A stretch of 64,000 nt of DNA from Anaerocolumna cellulosilytica (GTDB taxonomy: Bacteria > Bacillota > Clostridia > Lachnospirales > Lachnospiraceae): assembly GCF_014218335.1 (NCBI RefSeq), contig NZ_AP023367.1, positions 1,055,501-1,119,500 on the forward strand. Reading direction: 5' to 3'. The notes beneath the pieces were generated by a model, which was not told where the DNA came from, ran no database searches, and saw only the letters and a program-made list of their open reading frames with translations. The position numbers and the translations under genes are program-made. This document shows, in pieces, positions 16,140-25,864 of the stretch (position 1 is the stretch's first letter; the number at the start of each line of letters is the position of its first letter).

Positions 16140-18868
16140 AGAGAAAAAAAGGCAGTATAAGGAATCGCTTACTGATTTTGGTAGCTTTTCTTATCACGGG
16201 TACCATTTTTGCATTTCTATCATCCCAAAGTAAAGGTCTGTTCCGGATATCAAAATATGGAAATATCATGACCGCAGAAGCTAGTGAGCCAGAAACCGGA
16301 GATATAAAAGTATCTGGTTCAAGGAAGTCTATGAGTATAGAGTATGGGTATGATCAATATGTAAAATATGGTCGCTATATAAGTGTAAGTGCAACCATAG
16401 ACAGCGAGGAAGATGATAGTTTTCAAGGTTGGTTTGAGGTAATTTCTCCTAAAGAAGGACAAAACACAGTATATCGCAGGGAAGTTAAGCTGGCCAAACA
16501 AAGTGAAACAAAAGCAACCATATATATGCCTGTAATTGATGACTCTGGATATATACAGGTAAAGCTTCTTAACAAAGACGAGTCTACCATTTTAGAGAAA
16601 AAGATAAAAGTAAAGCTAGGTAATTATGAAAAATTAGTTTATGTAGGGGTTTTAAGTGATAATCCTACGGACTTAAAATATCTGGAAAGTCTGGGTAACA
16701 GGGTTTTTTACCTGAATAAAGATACACTTCCTCAGAACTATCTTGGATTAGATTTACTGGATGTACTGGTAATAAACGAATTTGACACAGGCAAGCTGGC
16801 GGATGAACAGATAGAAGCAATCCTTAAATGGACAAAACAAGGAGGAAGTCTGGTTTTTGGTACGGGTGTGCATGGCAGTAAAACACTGAAAGCGTTTAAA
16901 ACAGAGCTGCATCTAAAAGGTTCAGAAAAAGTAGCTGAAAGTGCAGTTAATCTTTGTGATAGATTGGGAGGAATTAAGGAATTAAAGCAGGTAATTCTTG
17001 ACTTAGAAGAAAGCAGAAGGATGTTTTTAGATAACGTCAAGAGCAGGAATGACATGCTCGCCTTTTATGGAGATGAATCCATAGAAATAGATTATTCTAT
17101 CTTTGATAAGTGGACCAAAAACAAAGTAAATAATCTTAGGGAAGAGATAGTAGATAAGCACATCTATGATATAGCGTTTGCAAATGATTATGAAACAGTT
17201 TTATCCCAAGAGAATTTAAATCTTTTAATAAAGCATCCTTATGAGTATGGAAATATACAGCTATTTACCTTTGACTTGGGACTTAAGAACACCGAAGTTA
17301 CAACCGGTCTTACGGTTATAACAGCTATACGGAACAACTTAAGTTATACGAAACAGAATCAGTTAGAGAATGAATATTATGGTTCAGATAATAACTACGG
17401 TATCTATAGCAATGTATCAAGAGGATATACCGATAAGGTGCCTATGGCAGGCGGTTATATCATTGTACTTGTAATTTATATAATTTTAGTTGGCCCAATT
17501 GCATATCTTGTGCTGAAAAAGTTAGATAAACGAAGTCTCGCATGGGGGATTATACCTGCACTTGCAGTAGTATTTACAGTTTTCATATTTATTATGGGCT
17601 CTAAGACAAGAATTGATGAGCCGTATGCAGGATACGTGAAGCTTTTGAACTTTAATAAAGGAAATACGGCGGAAGAAAATTTATACTTTTCTCTGACGGC
17701 ACCTTTTAATACAGCATACTCTATTATTTTGGATAAAAAATATAAAGTGACGGAGATGTCAGGTAACAGTCCTGCTATTTATAATTACGGAAGAAAAGTA
17801 GAAGTAGACTTTGCTAATACGGTATCTACAATTCAATATGGATTTGAACATACCGAGTTAAAAATTCAAAATAATCCGGCCTTTACACCGGTATACTACC
17901 AGTCAGAAAACACCTTTAATGTACCAAATAAACTAAGTACGGAGATTTCATATACAGGAGAAGAATTAAAAGGAACGATTGATAATGGGTTTGATTTTGA
18001 TATTTCCAATGCGTTTCTTGTCAGTGATGGATATATAGTTGCTTTAGGGGAGTTGAAAAAAGGGGAGAAGGTAGTGCTTGCTGATAAGCAACATCTATTT
18101 TTAAATGCAAAAGATGATTTATATAGTGAGGAAATTCTGAGAAAATTAAGTGGAAAACAAGAGACTCAGAAGAACTTAACAGCAAAGGAAAATAATATAG
18201 CAGGTATTTTGACATATCTGATTGAAAATAACCAGATTTGGGAAGCGAATCAAAGTTATCTATTTGGGTTTGCGAATGACAAGGGGGATCAGATAAGCGA
18301 AGGTGATACTACGGTAAAAGCTTATAAAGAGCAGGATTTTACTTTATTAACAGATAATATTCTTACTGAAATACAAAGCCAGATTACTACTTATGGAATG
18401 ACGGTCTTAAAGTTTGCAATTGATGTAAATTACGCAAACGGAGATAAGTCCTTTGTATCTTCTCTGGATCCTTATATTGTTATGGAAGAAGGTCATTATG
18501 ATAAGTACAATCAAGCCAGGTACTTAACCAGTAACGATATGAATATCGAGTATCATCTTCCTGAAAATGAAAAAGTAACATCCTTTGAATTTCTTCAGAA
18601 TAGAAATCAGGAAAACAGGAATGATTATTTGAAAAATTTTGAAGGTGTTGTCTATTTTAAAAATATAAAAACAAATAATTTTGATGAAGTGTATCGTTCT
18701 GGAACAAGCAGCAGTGTTACGGATGTAGACAAATATTTAACAAAAGATAATACTATAACTGTCCGCTACAGTACGGATATGTCTTTAAAAGGCTATCAGA
18801 TTGTATTGCCTCATATTTCATATTGGAAGGAGGGGACAGCAAATGCTGATAATAAAGAATCTAACTAA
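16136..18868 (+). CDS. Large membrane protein associated with an ABC exporter
   Basis: This 910-residue protein of unknown family starts in an ATGA overlap with the kinase. It has an N-terminal anchor (about 9-30), an extracellular region (about 45-430) including a glutamine-amidotransferase/ThuA-like segment (LDVLVINEFDTGKLADEQ, then WTKQGGSLVFGTG), two adjacent membrane helices near 440-490 (YIIVLVIYIILVGPIAYLVL) and a long C-terminal extracellular beta-rich part. This layout recalls GldG-type subunits that pair with GldA/GldF-type ABC proteins, as the next two genes would. Its end overlaps the ATPase gene by 26 bases, so tight coupling is likely. Specific function unknown. Confidence 0.55.
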   Translation: MKRKKGSIRNRLLILVAFLITGTIFAFLSSQSKGLFRISKYGNIMTAEASEPETGDIKVSGSRKSMSIEYGYDQYVKYGRYISVSATIDSEEDDSFQGWFEVISPKEGQNTVYRREVKLAKQSETKATIYMPVIDDSGYIQVKLLNKDESTILEKKIKVKLGNYEKLVYVGVLSDNPTDLKYLESLGNRVFYLNKDTLPQNYLGLDLLDVLVINEFDTGKLADEQIEAILKWTKQGGSLVFGTGVHGSKTLKAFKTELHLKGSEKVAESAVNLCDRLGGIKELKQVILDLEESRRMFLDNVKSRNDMLAFYGDESIEIDYSIFDKWTKNKVNNLREEIVDKHIYDIAFANDYETVLSQENLNLLIKHPYEYGNIQLFTFDLGLKNTEVTTGLTVITAIRNNLSYTKQNQLENEYYGSDNNYGIYSNVSRGYTDKVPMAGGYIIVLVIYIILVGPIAYLVLKKLDKRSLAWGIIPALAVVFTVFIFIMGSKTRIDEPYAGYVKLLNFNKGNTAEENLYFSLTAPFNTAYSIILDKKYKVTEMSGNSPAIYNYGRKVEVDFANTVSTIQYGFEHTELKIQNNPAFTPVYYQSENTFNVPNKLSTEISYTGEELKGTIDNGFDFDISNAFLVSDGYIVALGELKKGEKVVLADKQHLFLNAKDDLYSEEILRKLSGKQETQKNLTAKENNIAGILTYLIENNQIWEANQSYLFGFANDKGDQISEGDTTVKAYKEQDFTLLTDNILTEIQSQITTYGMTVLKFAIDVNYANGDKSFVSSLDPYIVMEEGHYDKYNQARYLTSNDMNIEYHLPENEKVTSFEFLQNRNQENRNDYLKNFEGVVYFKNIKTNNFDEVYRSGTSSSVTDVDKYLTKDNTITVRYSTDMSLKGYQIVLPHISYWKEGTANADNKESN

Positions 18869-19775
18869 AAGGTACAGTAAAAACATTGCACTAGATAATC
18901 TGAATCTAAATATAAAAAAGGGTGAAATATTCGGATTTGTGGGCCCCAACGGCGCTGGTAAGACTACTACTATGCGAATTGTAACTGGTTTACTAAAAGC
19001 AGATTCTGGCGATGTGTATATAGATGGGGTAAATGCCAGCAGTAATCAAAAGATACTCAAAAGTAAGATTGGCTATATGCCTGATTTTTTCGGAGTATAT
19101 GATAACTTAAAAGCAATGGAGTACATGGAGTTCTATGCTTCCATATATGGAATAGTCGGTAAGGAAGCTAAGAAGTTATGTCAGGAATTAATGGATTTGG
19201 TGCAGTTGTCAGAAAAGGCAGACAGTTATGTCGATGAAATGTCAAGAGGTATGAAGCAGCGTCTGTGTTTGGCTAGAAGCCTTGTTCATAATCCAGAACT
19301 GTTAATACTGGATGAACCTGCTTCCGGCTTGGATCCGAGAGCCAGGTATGAAATGAAAGAAATTTTAAAAGAGCTTCATTATAGAGGAATGACAATTTTA
19401 ATCAGCTCACACATTCTTCCGGAACTTGCTCAAATGTGCAGTCATATTGGAATCATTGAAAAAGGGAAGATGGTAGTGTCTGGCACAGTAGATGAAATTA
19501 TATCTGCAAGAGGTGCGGCAAGACCTATTCTTATAAAATGTACAGATGAGCAAGAGAAGGCAGTTGAAATATTAAAACAAAATCGATTTACAAGAAATAT
19601 AACCATTAGAGATAACCTAATTACCATATTATTTGGTGGAGATGAAGTACAGGAAGCGGCTCTTTTATCGTCGATGATACAACACGGGGCACATATTTCT
19701 TCTTTTGCCAGAGAAGAAAGTAATTTAGAGACATTATTTCTACAGATTACTACCCAGGAAGAACAGGCTACTTAA
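18843..19775 (+). CDS. ABC transporter ATP-binding protein
   Basis: This 310-residue ATPase starts at the ATG after GGAGGGG, inside the end of the previous gene; a longer frame from 18801 is a read-back. Walker A is GFVGPNGAGKTTTMRI, the signature is DEMSRGMKQRL (variant LSGGQ), Walker B is LLILDEPASGLDP and the switch histidine is in ISSHILPEL. The C-terminal 90 residues form an extra domain typical of the CcmA/GldA branch. With the following permease it should form an ABC-2-type exporter under control of the upstream two-component system. Confidence 0.93.
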   Translation: MLIIKNLTKRYSKNIALDNLNLNIKKGEIFGFVGPNGAGKTTTMRIVTGLLKADSGDVYIDGVNASSNQKILKSKIGYMPDFFGVYDNLKAMEYMEFYASIYGIVGKEAKKLCQELMDLVQLSEKADSYVDEMSRGMKQRLCLARSLVHNPELLILDEPASGLDPRARYEMKEILKELHYRGMTILISSHILPELAQMCSHIGIIEKGKMVVSGTVDEIISARGAARPILIKCTDEQEKAVEILKQNRFTRNITIRDNLITILFGGDEVQEAALLSSMIQHGAHISSFAREESNLETLFLQITTQEEQAT

Positions 19776-19807
19776 GTATATTAATAACTTAGAAAGGGAT
19801 TTAAAAT

Positions 19808-20722
19808 ATGTTAAAACTAAATCCGGTCTATCAAAGAGAATTGAAAACAGGAGTAAGAAGTTTTAGGACGGCTCTTATTATATTTGGCTACAATGGGCTG
19901 TTGGCTCTTTTTGGACTGTTTGCCTTTTACGTAACCTTTGAATATGAACACCGGTTTGGAGGAAGTGTTAACTATGCTTCTATTTTAAGGATATATGCGA
20001 TTATTGCGGCAACAGAATTCTGTCTAGTGTTATTTTCTGTTCCGGCGTTAACTGCCGGAGCTATAGCGGGTGAGCGGGAAAAGCAGACTCTGGAAATTCT
20101 TCTTACCACAAAGCTTTCACCCCATCAGATAATAATGGGAAAACTTGCTTCATCTATTAGTATGATGATATTGCTAGCATTTTCAAGCCTGCCGGTTCTG
20201 GCACTGGTATTTTCAGTTGGTGGAGTTACTTTGAAGGATTTTGCAGAGTTCATGTTATTAGTCATCGTTACTGCCATATATATAGGAAGTATTGGTATAT
20301 TTTTTTCAGCGTTATTTAAAAAGACAACCTCAGCAACAGTTACTACCTATGGAACTTTATTGATTCTGGTAGTTGGAACCATAGGAGTTACCTGGATTAT
20401 TAACGTGATACTTCAGATGAAGCTAGATAATATAAATGTAGAAGGAACGATATATCAGACGGCTGATGTTGGTAACTGGCTTCTTCTTTGGTTGGTCAAT
20501 CCTGCAATAACCTGTTTGTCTATGATAGAACGACAGATTGGAACGGGTAAAGAATTAAATAATCTTTTAAGTAGCTTTGGTTCTGTTTCGCTTCGGATAC
20601 GGAACAACTGGTTTTTTATAAGTTCAGTTCTTCAATTAGGAATATCAATAGTACTTCTGAGCCTTTCATCAAGATTGCTAGATCCCCTTAGAAAGCGATG
20701 TCATCGGCAGAAAGATCATTAG
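19808..20722 (+). CDS. ABC-2-type permease
   Basis: This 304-residue polytopic protein has about six membrane helices, with the ABC-2/GldF hallmark AGEREKQTLEILLTTKLS on the cytoplasmic side after helix 2. AGAAAGGGA precedes the ATG, 32 bases after the ATPase gene. It would be the channel-forming subunit working with the ATPase and probably with the 910-residue protein. Substrate unknown. A terminator at 20744-20815 closes the five-gene unit. Confidence 0.88.
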   Translation: MLKLNPVYQRELKTGVRSFRTALIIFGYNGLLALFGLFAFYVTFEYEHRFGGSVNYASILRIYAIIAATEFCLVLFSVPALTAGAIAGEREKQTLEILLTTKLSPHQIIMGKLASSISMMILLAFSSLPVLALVFSVGGVTLKDFAEFMLLVIVTAIYIGSIGIFFSALFKKTTSATVTTYGTLLILVVGTIGVTWIINVILQMKLDNINVEGTIYQTADVGNWLLLWLVNPAITCLSMIERQIGTGKELNNLLSSFGSVSLRIRNNWFFISSVLQLGISIVLLSLSSRLLDPLRKRCHRQKDH

Positions 20723-20743
20723 AATAAAGAATGAGTCAAAAAT

Positions 20744-20815
20744 AGCCATCGGATTCCAATACTAGATAAGGTGTTAAATATCATGTATGGTAATGCAACC
20801 GATGGCTTCTTTTTG
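20744..20815 (+). terminator. Terminator of the two-component/ABC operon
   Basis: AGCCATCGG (20744-20752) pairs with CCGATGGCT (20799-20807), then TTCTTTTT. The loop is unusually long (46 bases). Confidence 0.65.
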
Positions 20816-20938
20816 GAATATGAAAATGGAAGAAGAATAATATAAGAACATTATAACACATAAATAAAAAAAAGGTAGTGTTTTTTTATAATTATTTTAA
20901 AAAAATTTAATTTTACTAATGAAAAACTACTTGTAAGT

Positions 20939-20981
20939 AAAAAAAGCACTGTAAATATAACAGTATTCTATATTTACAGTG
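20939..20981 (-). terminator. Terminator of the leftward AP2/HNH-like gene
   Basis: CACTGTAAATAT (20947-20958) pairs with ATATTTACAGTG (20970-20981); read leftward, a T run follows. Confidence 0.75.
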
Positions 20982-21061
20982 TTAGTTATAAAATTTCATT
21001 ATGTATCGTTAGGATTCTGTCAATTCGTTGTAATAGGAATGGTTGTTAAATATTTGTACTA

Positions 21062-21853
21062 TTACAGAGTATAATTCCTGATTTTTTTTGAGATTCTCAC
21101 GCTGTGATAAATTCTCGCATATTCTATTTCATCAACGGTATTAATGTAATTCTCCGGAAAATCTTTTTGCAATCCCTTATCTTTTAAAATTCTTGCAGCT
21201 TTATTATAAGCAATTGCTGCTTCCTGTTCGGTTGAGTATCTTCCTATAATAAAGTCACCCTTAATATGTATCTTAGCAGTATAAGAGGGGAATCCCTTAT
21301 TTTGTTCCTTTATTACACCGTAATATTTATTAATGACCTCAATATTTGCATAGCGGTAATCCGTATCGTCCCCGTTGACAAAACGATAATCCCTGCCTGT
21401 CACTGCATAATTACGAATTCCGTAACGGGACAAGATGTTAACCTGCATACCATAATCAGAAACAAAAAGATGGCCACCCCTTACCATAATCTTGTGATGT
21501 GCATAATAAAACAAATCATCAATATCAAACTTGAAGAGTTTCTTCTTATTTATATAGTAAACAAAATATCGATTCTTCAAATAAATTGGATTTTTAAAAT
21601 ACATACCGTTATCACGAAAATTTATTAAGATTACCCATTTTTCGAAGGGTAAAGAAAAACTAGAATTATAATCGTCAATTGTATGCATATTCTCGCGTAA
21701 GATTTCACTGGCAGTAAGGTAAGCAAAATTACCCGATATCTCATCGTCATAGCTTCCCAGACTGATGTGTTTGTTGAGATAAGTAATGGAAGTTCGATAA
21801 TAGGTCTGACCATTCTTTCTGGTGGCTTTTGTTACTCCGGTTAGTGATGGCAA
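21062..21853 (-). CDS. AP2-like / degenerate HNH DNA-binding protein
   Basis: This 263-residue protein has an AP2-like segment near residues 5-51 (GVTKATRKNGQTYYRTSI, then HISLGSYDDE), an HNH-nuclease-like middle near 125-179 (GRDYRFVNGDDTDYRYANI) and a second AP2-like segment near 182-232 (STEQEAAIAYNKAARIL). This is the layout of HNH homing endonucleases, but the catalytic His-His pair is absent, so it is probably a domesticated DNA-binding protein. The start is TTG 21853, with GGAGGG upstream. Longer frames begin beyond the predicted promoter (21906-21934). It stands alone, not inside another gene. Confidence 0.6.
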   Translation of the reverse strand: MPSLTGVTKATRKNGQTYYRTSITYLNKHISLGSYDDEISGNFAYLTASEILRENMHTIDDYNSSFSLPFEKWVILINFRDNGMYFKNPIYLKNRYFVYYINKKKLFKFDIDDLFYYAHHKIMVRGGHLFVSDYGMQVNILSRYGIRNYAVTGRDYRFVNGDDTDYRYANIEVINKYYGVIKEQNKGFPSYTAKIHIKGDFIIGRYSTEQEAAIAYNKAARILKDKGLQKDFPENYINTVDEIEYARIYHSVRISKKIRNYTL

Positions 21854-21905
21854 ATGTTGTTCCCTCCTGACATATAAAAGGTATAATTGCGCTACTTTTC
21901 TGATA

Positions 21906-21934
21906 ATTACAACATAATTCCTCATGGATGTCAA
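21906..21934 (-). promoter_or_regulatory. Promoter of the AP2/HNH-like gene
   Basis: On the minus strand, TTGACA (21929-21934), 17 bases, TGTAAT (21906-21911). This places the start point about 45 bases before the TTG start. Confidence 0.65.
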
Positions 21935-22378
21935 TGGGACTATCAGAGGAGGGGATGTGGAAAAAGGGCTTAAGAGAACCATATAGTATTCTATTGGAAT
22001 AGAAAACTAGAATGTATGTACGATTAAACCAAGTGTTAGCCACCCATGAAAAATCAAGGACAAGCTGTAATAAGTCAAGAAAGCAAATATTACACAAACA
22101 TTAATAAAATATTACGAGATTTAATAATTAATAAGTATGCAAAATGGCTTAAATCAAAGAGTTTATAAAAAAATGAGAAAAAAAGAATGGTTAATTGTAT
22201 AAAGCATAAAAAAGGTGTGTAAAATATTTAATAAATAGTTAATAATTTGTTAAAAAATAATTGGACAAGATGAATATAAAATAACTATTTTTATGAATGG
22301 AATTTGTGCATTAGTTTATCCCTAGACAAATGGTGGAAAATTAATTATGTTGTATCTTCCAAAAATAGTTGATACTTA
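21935..22378. other. AT-rich intergenic stretch, nothing recognised
   Basis: No supported gene, repeat or RNA. It separates two divergent promoters (21906-21934 leftward, 22379-22406 rightward). Confidence 0.4.
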
Positions 22379-22406
22379 TTGACAGGTTTATGCGAGATGA
22401 TATAAT
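22379..22406 (+). promoter_or_regulatory. Promoter of the SleB-like hydrolase
   Basis: TTGACA (22379-22384), 16 bases, TATAAT (22401-22406). The leader of about 100 bases contains a small CTCC/GGAG hairpin near 22467-22481. Confidence 0.65.
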
Positions 22407-22511
22407 GCATGATAAGCGCTTAAACAAGGTTTGCCTGAGATTGTTGTTTGAGTAGCTGCCTAAGCTCCATTCGGCGGAGTTATTATAAATCAAAGAAAAG
22501 AGGATGTATCT

Positions 22512-23549
22512 ATGCTAAAAATACACTCGTTTCTTCGAAGGGTTAAGAAGCCGATTCGTAAATTAGTACCAAGTCATTTAGGCAAATATAAAATAAGTCT
22601 GGCAGTAATTGCATATGCAATGGTGACAGTCTTGTTTATTCTTACCCCTGACTATATCTATGGCAGCGGTAAAACGAATGTGGAGACTCATGTTAAAGCG
22701 GAGAAAACACATCAGGTTGTCCCGGATATAGTTGAAGAAACAGCCAATGAAGCCATAGTGCGTTTTGATCAAGTGTATTTAAACAGTCAATTCATATTAT
22801 GTGACCTTACCACTGATGGTACCCCGGTGGAAAGTTCCTTGCTTCAGAAACAAAGCCTTGCAGTAGAAGGTGGAAACAATACTTACTCAGTAACTGATGA
22901 CAAAAACGATTCGAATAAAGAAACAGAAAAAGATAAAATAACCGCAGAACAGGCAGATGCGGAAACTATGAAGAAGGTTGATAGTGGTTCAACCAAAGAG
23001 AATTCGAGAAAAGAAACCAAGAGTGCTGTAAGTAGTACAGCTAATGAACAAGAGACAGAGTCTAAGAAAAAAGCAGAAGAAGCTAAAGTGGCAAAAGAAG
23101 CCGAAGAAAAAAAAGCCGATGAAAAAGAAAAAGAATCCGATAAGAGAAAAGACTATGTCATTAATTTGAATGAAGAAGAAATCGAAATCTTACAACGAAT
23201 CGTAGAAGCAGAAGCAACCGGAGAAGACATAAAAGGTAAAATGCTGGTAGCAAACGTCATCTTAAACAGAGTAAACAATAAGAGTTTTCCGAATACTGTT
23301 AAAGGAGTTGTTTTCCAGAAAAATGGAAACATCTATCAGTTCTCACCAACAAAGGATGGAAGGTACTGGTCGGTAAAAATAACTAAGGATACCAAAAAAG
23401 CAGTAGAAAGAGTTTTGCAAGGAGAAGATTATTCCAAAGGGGCATTATACTTCTCAGCCCGCTCCAGAGCAGACAAGAACAGCATGCGTTGGTTTGATAG
23501 GAACCTGGAATTCTTGTTTCAATATGGTGGACATGAATTCTTCCGTTAA
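22512..23549 (+). CDS. SleB-family cell-wall hydrolase
   Basis: This 345-residue protein is anchored or exported by a hydrophobic segment at about residues 28-50 and carries a long Lys/Glu-rich low-complexity linker (about 130-210). The C-terminal 125 residues form a SleB/CwlJ-type hydrolase domain (EILQRIVEAEATGED, then ANVILNRVNNKSFPNTV, QFSPTKDGRYW, ALYFSARSR), the lytic transglycosylase family that degrades spore cortex or vegetative wall. The Glu in EAEATGE is the probable catalytic residue by family analogy. The highly charged linker likely spans the wall. Role in germination versus growth cannot be decided from the sequence. Confidence 0.85.
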   Translation: MLKIHSFLRRVKKPIRKLVPSHLGKYKISLAVIAYAMVTVLFILTPDYIYGSGKTNVETHVKAEKTHQVVPDIVEETANEAIVRFDQVYLNSQFILCDLTTDGTPVESSLLQKQSLAVEGGNNTYSVTDDKNDSNKETEKDKITAEQADAETMKKVDSGSTKENSRKETKSAVSSTANEQETESKKKAEEAKVAKEAEEKKADEKEKESDKRKDYVINLNEEEIEILQRIVEAEATGEDIKGKMLVANVILNRVNNKSFPNTVKGVVFQKNGNIYQFSPTKDGRYWSVKITKDTKKAVERVLQGEDYSKGALYFSARSRADKNSMRWFDRNLEFLFQYGGHEFFR

Positions 23550-23590
23550 GCAAAGATTAAAGAGTATTAAGTCAACAACTGTTTAAAAGC

Positions 23591-23642
23591 AGACCTGATA
23601 AGGAAACGGCAATGACCGTTAACGGATCAGGTCTCTTTTATT
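23591..23642 (+). terminator. Terminator of the SleB-like gene
   Basis: AGACCTGAT (23591-23599) pairs with ATCAGGTCT (23626-23634), with an inner AACGG/CCGTT hairpin and a following T-rich tail. Confidence 0.75.
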
Positions 23643-23759
23643 TACATCGGAATCTTTTCGCAAGGTATTGTACTAAAGAGTGAAACGTGATATAATACAT
23701 AAAATTTAAGCAAATATATTCATAAATTTAAATAAAAAAACATAAAGGAATGAGCGCAT

Positions 23760-25244
23760 ATGAATCTGATGTATCGAAGTACCCGCAGTCACAGTGAACC
23801 TATGACAGCTTCCCAGGCGATTTTAAAAGGTTTGGCAGAGGATGGAGGATTATTTGTTCCCCAGTCTATACCAGAACTTAAGATACCTTTAGAACAATTA
23901 GGGAAATTAACATATCAGGAAACTGCCTATGAAGTTATGAAGCTGTTTTTTACAGATTTTACAGAAGAAGAATTAAAAAAATGTATTAACAGTGCCTATG
24001 ATGATAAATTTGATACCAGTGAGATAGCTCCTATTACAAATGCAGATGGAGCTTTCTATCTGGAACTATTCCATGGTTCAACCATAGCCTTTAAGGACAT
24101 GGCACTATCAATTCTCCCTCATCTTCTTACAACGGCTGCAAAGAAAAATCAGGTTACTGATGAAATCGTAATATTAACGGCAACTTCCGGAGATACAGGA
24201 AAGGCAGCGCTTGCGGGATTTGCTGATGTGGACGGAACTAAAATCATTGTATTCTATCCTAAAGATGGTGTCAGCCCCATTCAGGAAAAACAAATGGTGA
24301 CACAAAAAGGGGAGAACACGTTTGTAATTGGTATCAAAGGAAACTTTGATGACGCACAAAATGGTGTAAAGGCTATATTTGGTAATAAAGAACTGGCAGT
24401 TACTTTAAAAGGAAAAGGTTATCAGTTCTCATCAGCCAATTCAATCAATATAGGGCGTTTGGTACCGCAGATTGTATATTATGTGTATGCATACGGGAAA
24501 TTATGCGAAAAAGGTGAACTTCAACCGGGAGAGAAGATAAACGTTGTTGTACCGACCGGCAACTTTGGTAATATACTTGCAGCTTTCTATGCAAAAAACA
24601 TGGGTTTACCAATTGATAAATTGATTTGCGCTTCCAATGACAATAAAGTATTATTTGATTTCTTCCAGTCAGGAGCCTATGACAGAAACAGAGAATTTAT
24701 TTTAACAACCTCACCTTCTATGGACATTCTTATCTCAAGTAATTTAGAAAGATTGATATATAAAATAGCAGGTGATGATGCGGACAAAACTTTAGAACTT
24801 ATGAAAGCTCTATCTACAGACGGTAAATATATTATAACGGATGGTATGAAAGAGAATATGAAAGATTTTCTCGGCGGGTATGCTACAGAACAGGAGACTG
24901 CTAAGACCATAAAACAGCTTTATGACAAAACCGGTTATGTAATTGACACACATACAGCAGTAGCCGCAGCGGTATATAATAAGTATCAAACCGAAAGTAA
25001 AGACACAACAAAGACAGTGATAGCTTCCACGGCCAGTCCTTATAAATTTACAAGAAGCGTTATGGAAGCAATTGATAATAAATATGACAGTATGACAGAC
25101 TTTGAGTTAGTGGATGAACTAAGTACACTTTCAGGTACGGCAGTACCTCCTGCTATAGAAGAAATCCGCCAGGCAGAAGTACTCCATGAAAAAGTATGTG
25201 ATGCTGATAAAATGCAGTTGATGGTAGAAGAAATTCTAGGCTAA
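23760..25244 (+). CDS. thrC: Threonine synthase
   Basis: ThrC converts O-phosphohomoserine to threonine using pyridoxal phosphate. The 494-residue protein shows the clostridial/yeast-type form: MYRSTRSH near the N terminus, the PLP-lysine motif STIAFKDMAL near residue 108, TATSGDTGKAAL, and the phosphate-binding VVPTGNFGNILA. AAAGGAATGAG precedes the ATG. It is a single gene with its own terminator (25272-25334). Confidence 0.95.
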   Translation: MNLMYRSTRSHSEPMTASQAILKGLAEDGGLFVPQSIPELKIPLEQLGKLTYQETAYEVMKLFFTDFTEEELKKCINSAYDDKFDTSEIAPITNADGAFYLELFHGSTIAFKDMALSILPHLLTTAAKKNQVTDEIVILTATSGDTGKAALAGFADVDGTKIIVFYPKDGVSPIQEKQMVTQKGENTFVIGIKGNFDDAQNGVKAIFGNKELAVTLKGKGYQFSSANSINIGRLVPQIVYYVYAYGKLCEKGELQPGEKINVVVPTGNFGNILAAFYAKNMGLPIDKLICASNDNKVLFDFFQSGAYDRNREFILTTSPSMDILISSNLERLIYKIAGDDADKTLELMKALSTDGKYIITDGMKENMKDFLGGYATEQETAKTIKQLYDKTGYVIDTHTAVAAAVYNKYQTESKDTTKTVIASTASPYKFTRSVMEAIDNKYDSMTDFELVDELSTLSGTAVPPAIEEIRQAEVLHEKVCDADKMQLMVEEILG

Positions 25245-25271
25245 TACGAAGTGGATTTCCTTGGATAAGAT

Positions 25272-25334
25272 AACACCTGTTCGCAAGATGAATCAGTAAT
25301 GTAGGCTGATAACTTACGAACGGGTGTTTTTTTT
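25272..25334 (+). terminator. Terminator of thrC
   Basis: AACACCTGTTCG (25272-25283) pairs with CGAACGGGTGTT (25317-25328), one T-G pair, followed by a run of eight T. Confidence 0.85.
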
Positions 25335-25701
25335 GCCGGAATACATTTAAAGGTAAGTCTTAAAATATTAACACAATTGTTACAAAAAAATATACGGAAT
25401 ATGACAAATCCATGACATAAAATTGACACAAAGAAAGAGCATTATATAGTCAAGTCAGACAGAGCAGAGAACACAATATAATAAGTTCACTTAAAGTTTG
25501 ACCTTGTATAATCTATTCCATACAGATATAACATACAAACAGGGTGTAATCTTAACTGATGTATCTGGTAGAAAAAACCAAATTTTTGACTGTTGACTGA
25601 AACTTCAAAAGTGGCGGGAATGTGTCAAAAATAAGGCAGAAACCGAGGAATACACTGGGTTTAAAAGGTTATAAAAAAAGTAAAATAATAGATAAAAGGA
25701 C
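25335..25701. other. Upstream region of the surface-protein gene
   Basis: No gene. A possible second promoter (TTGACA at about 25423, TATAGT 16 bases on) lies upstream of the main one, which would allow a leader of about 400 bases. Confidence 0.35.
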
Positions 25702-25730
25702 TTGACCTTTTGTTTGATTATTGTTATAAT
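25702..25730 (+). promoter_or_regulatory. Strong promoter of the Ig-like surface protein
   Basis: TTGACC (25702-25707), 17 bases, TATAAT (25725-25730). The leader is about 128 bases and ends in AAGGAGGAAG before the ATG. Confidence 0.75.
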
Positions 25731-25864
25731 CAATTTGTTATTGGAATGATTATATTTGAAAGTGTCTGCTGGATTGGTTTGTCCAATGAGACAAAGAATA
25801 ACAGCATAAGACATAAAAAATATAATACCAAACCAAACCTATATTTTAAGGAGGAAGAAAGAAT

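Noticed and set aside
21854-21982. N-terminal extension of the AP2/HNH-like protein
   Set aside because: A good promoter (21906-21934) lies inside it and a GGAGGG site precedes the TTG at 21853.
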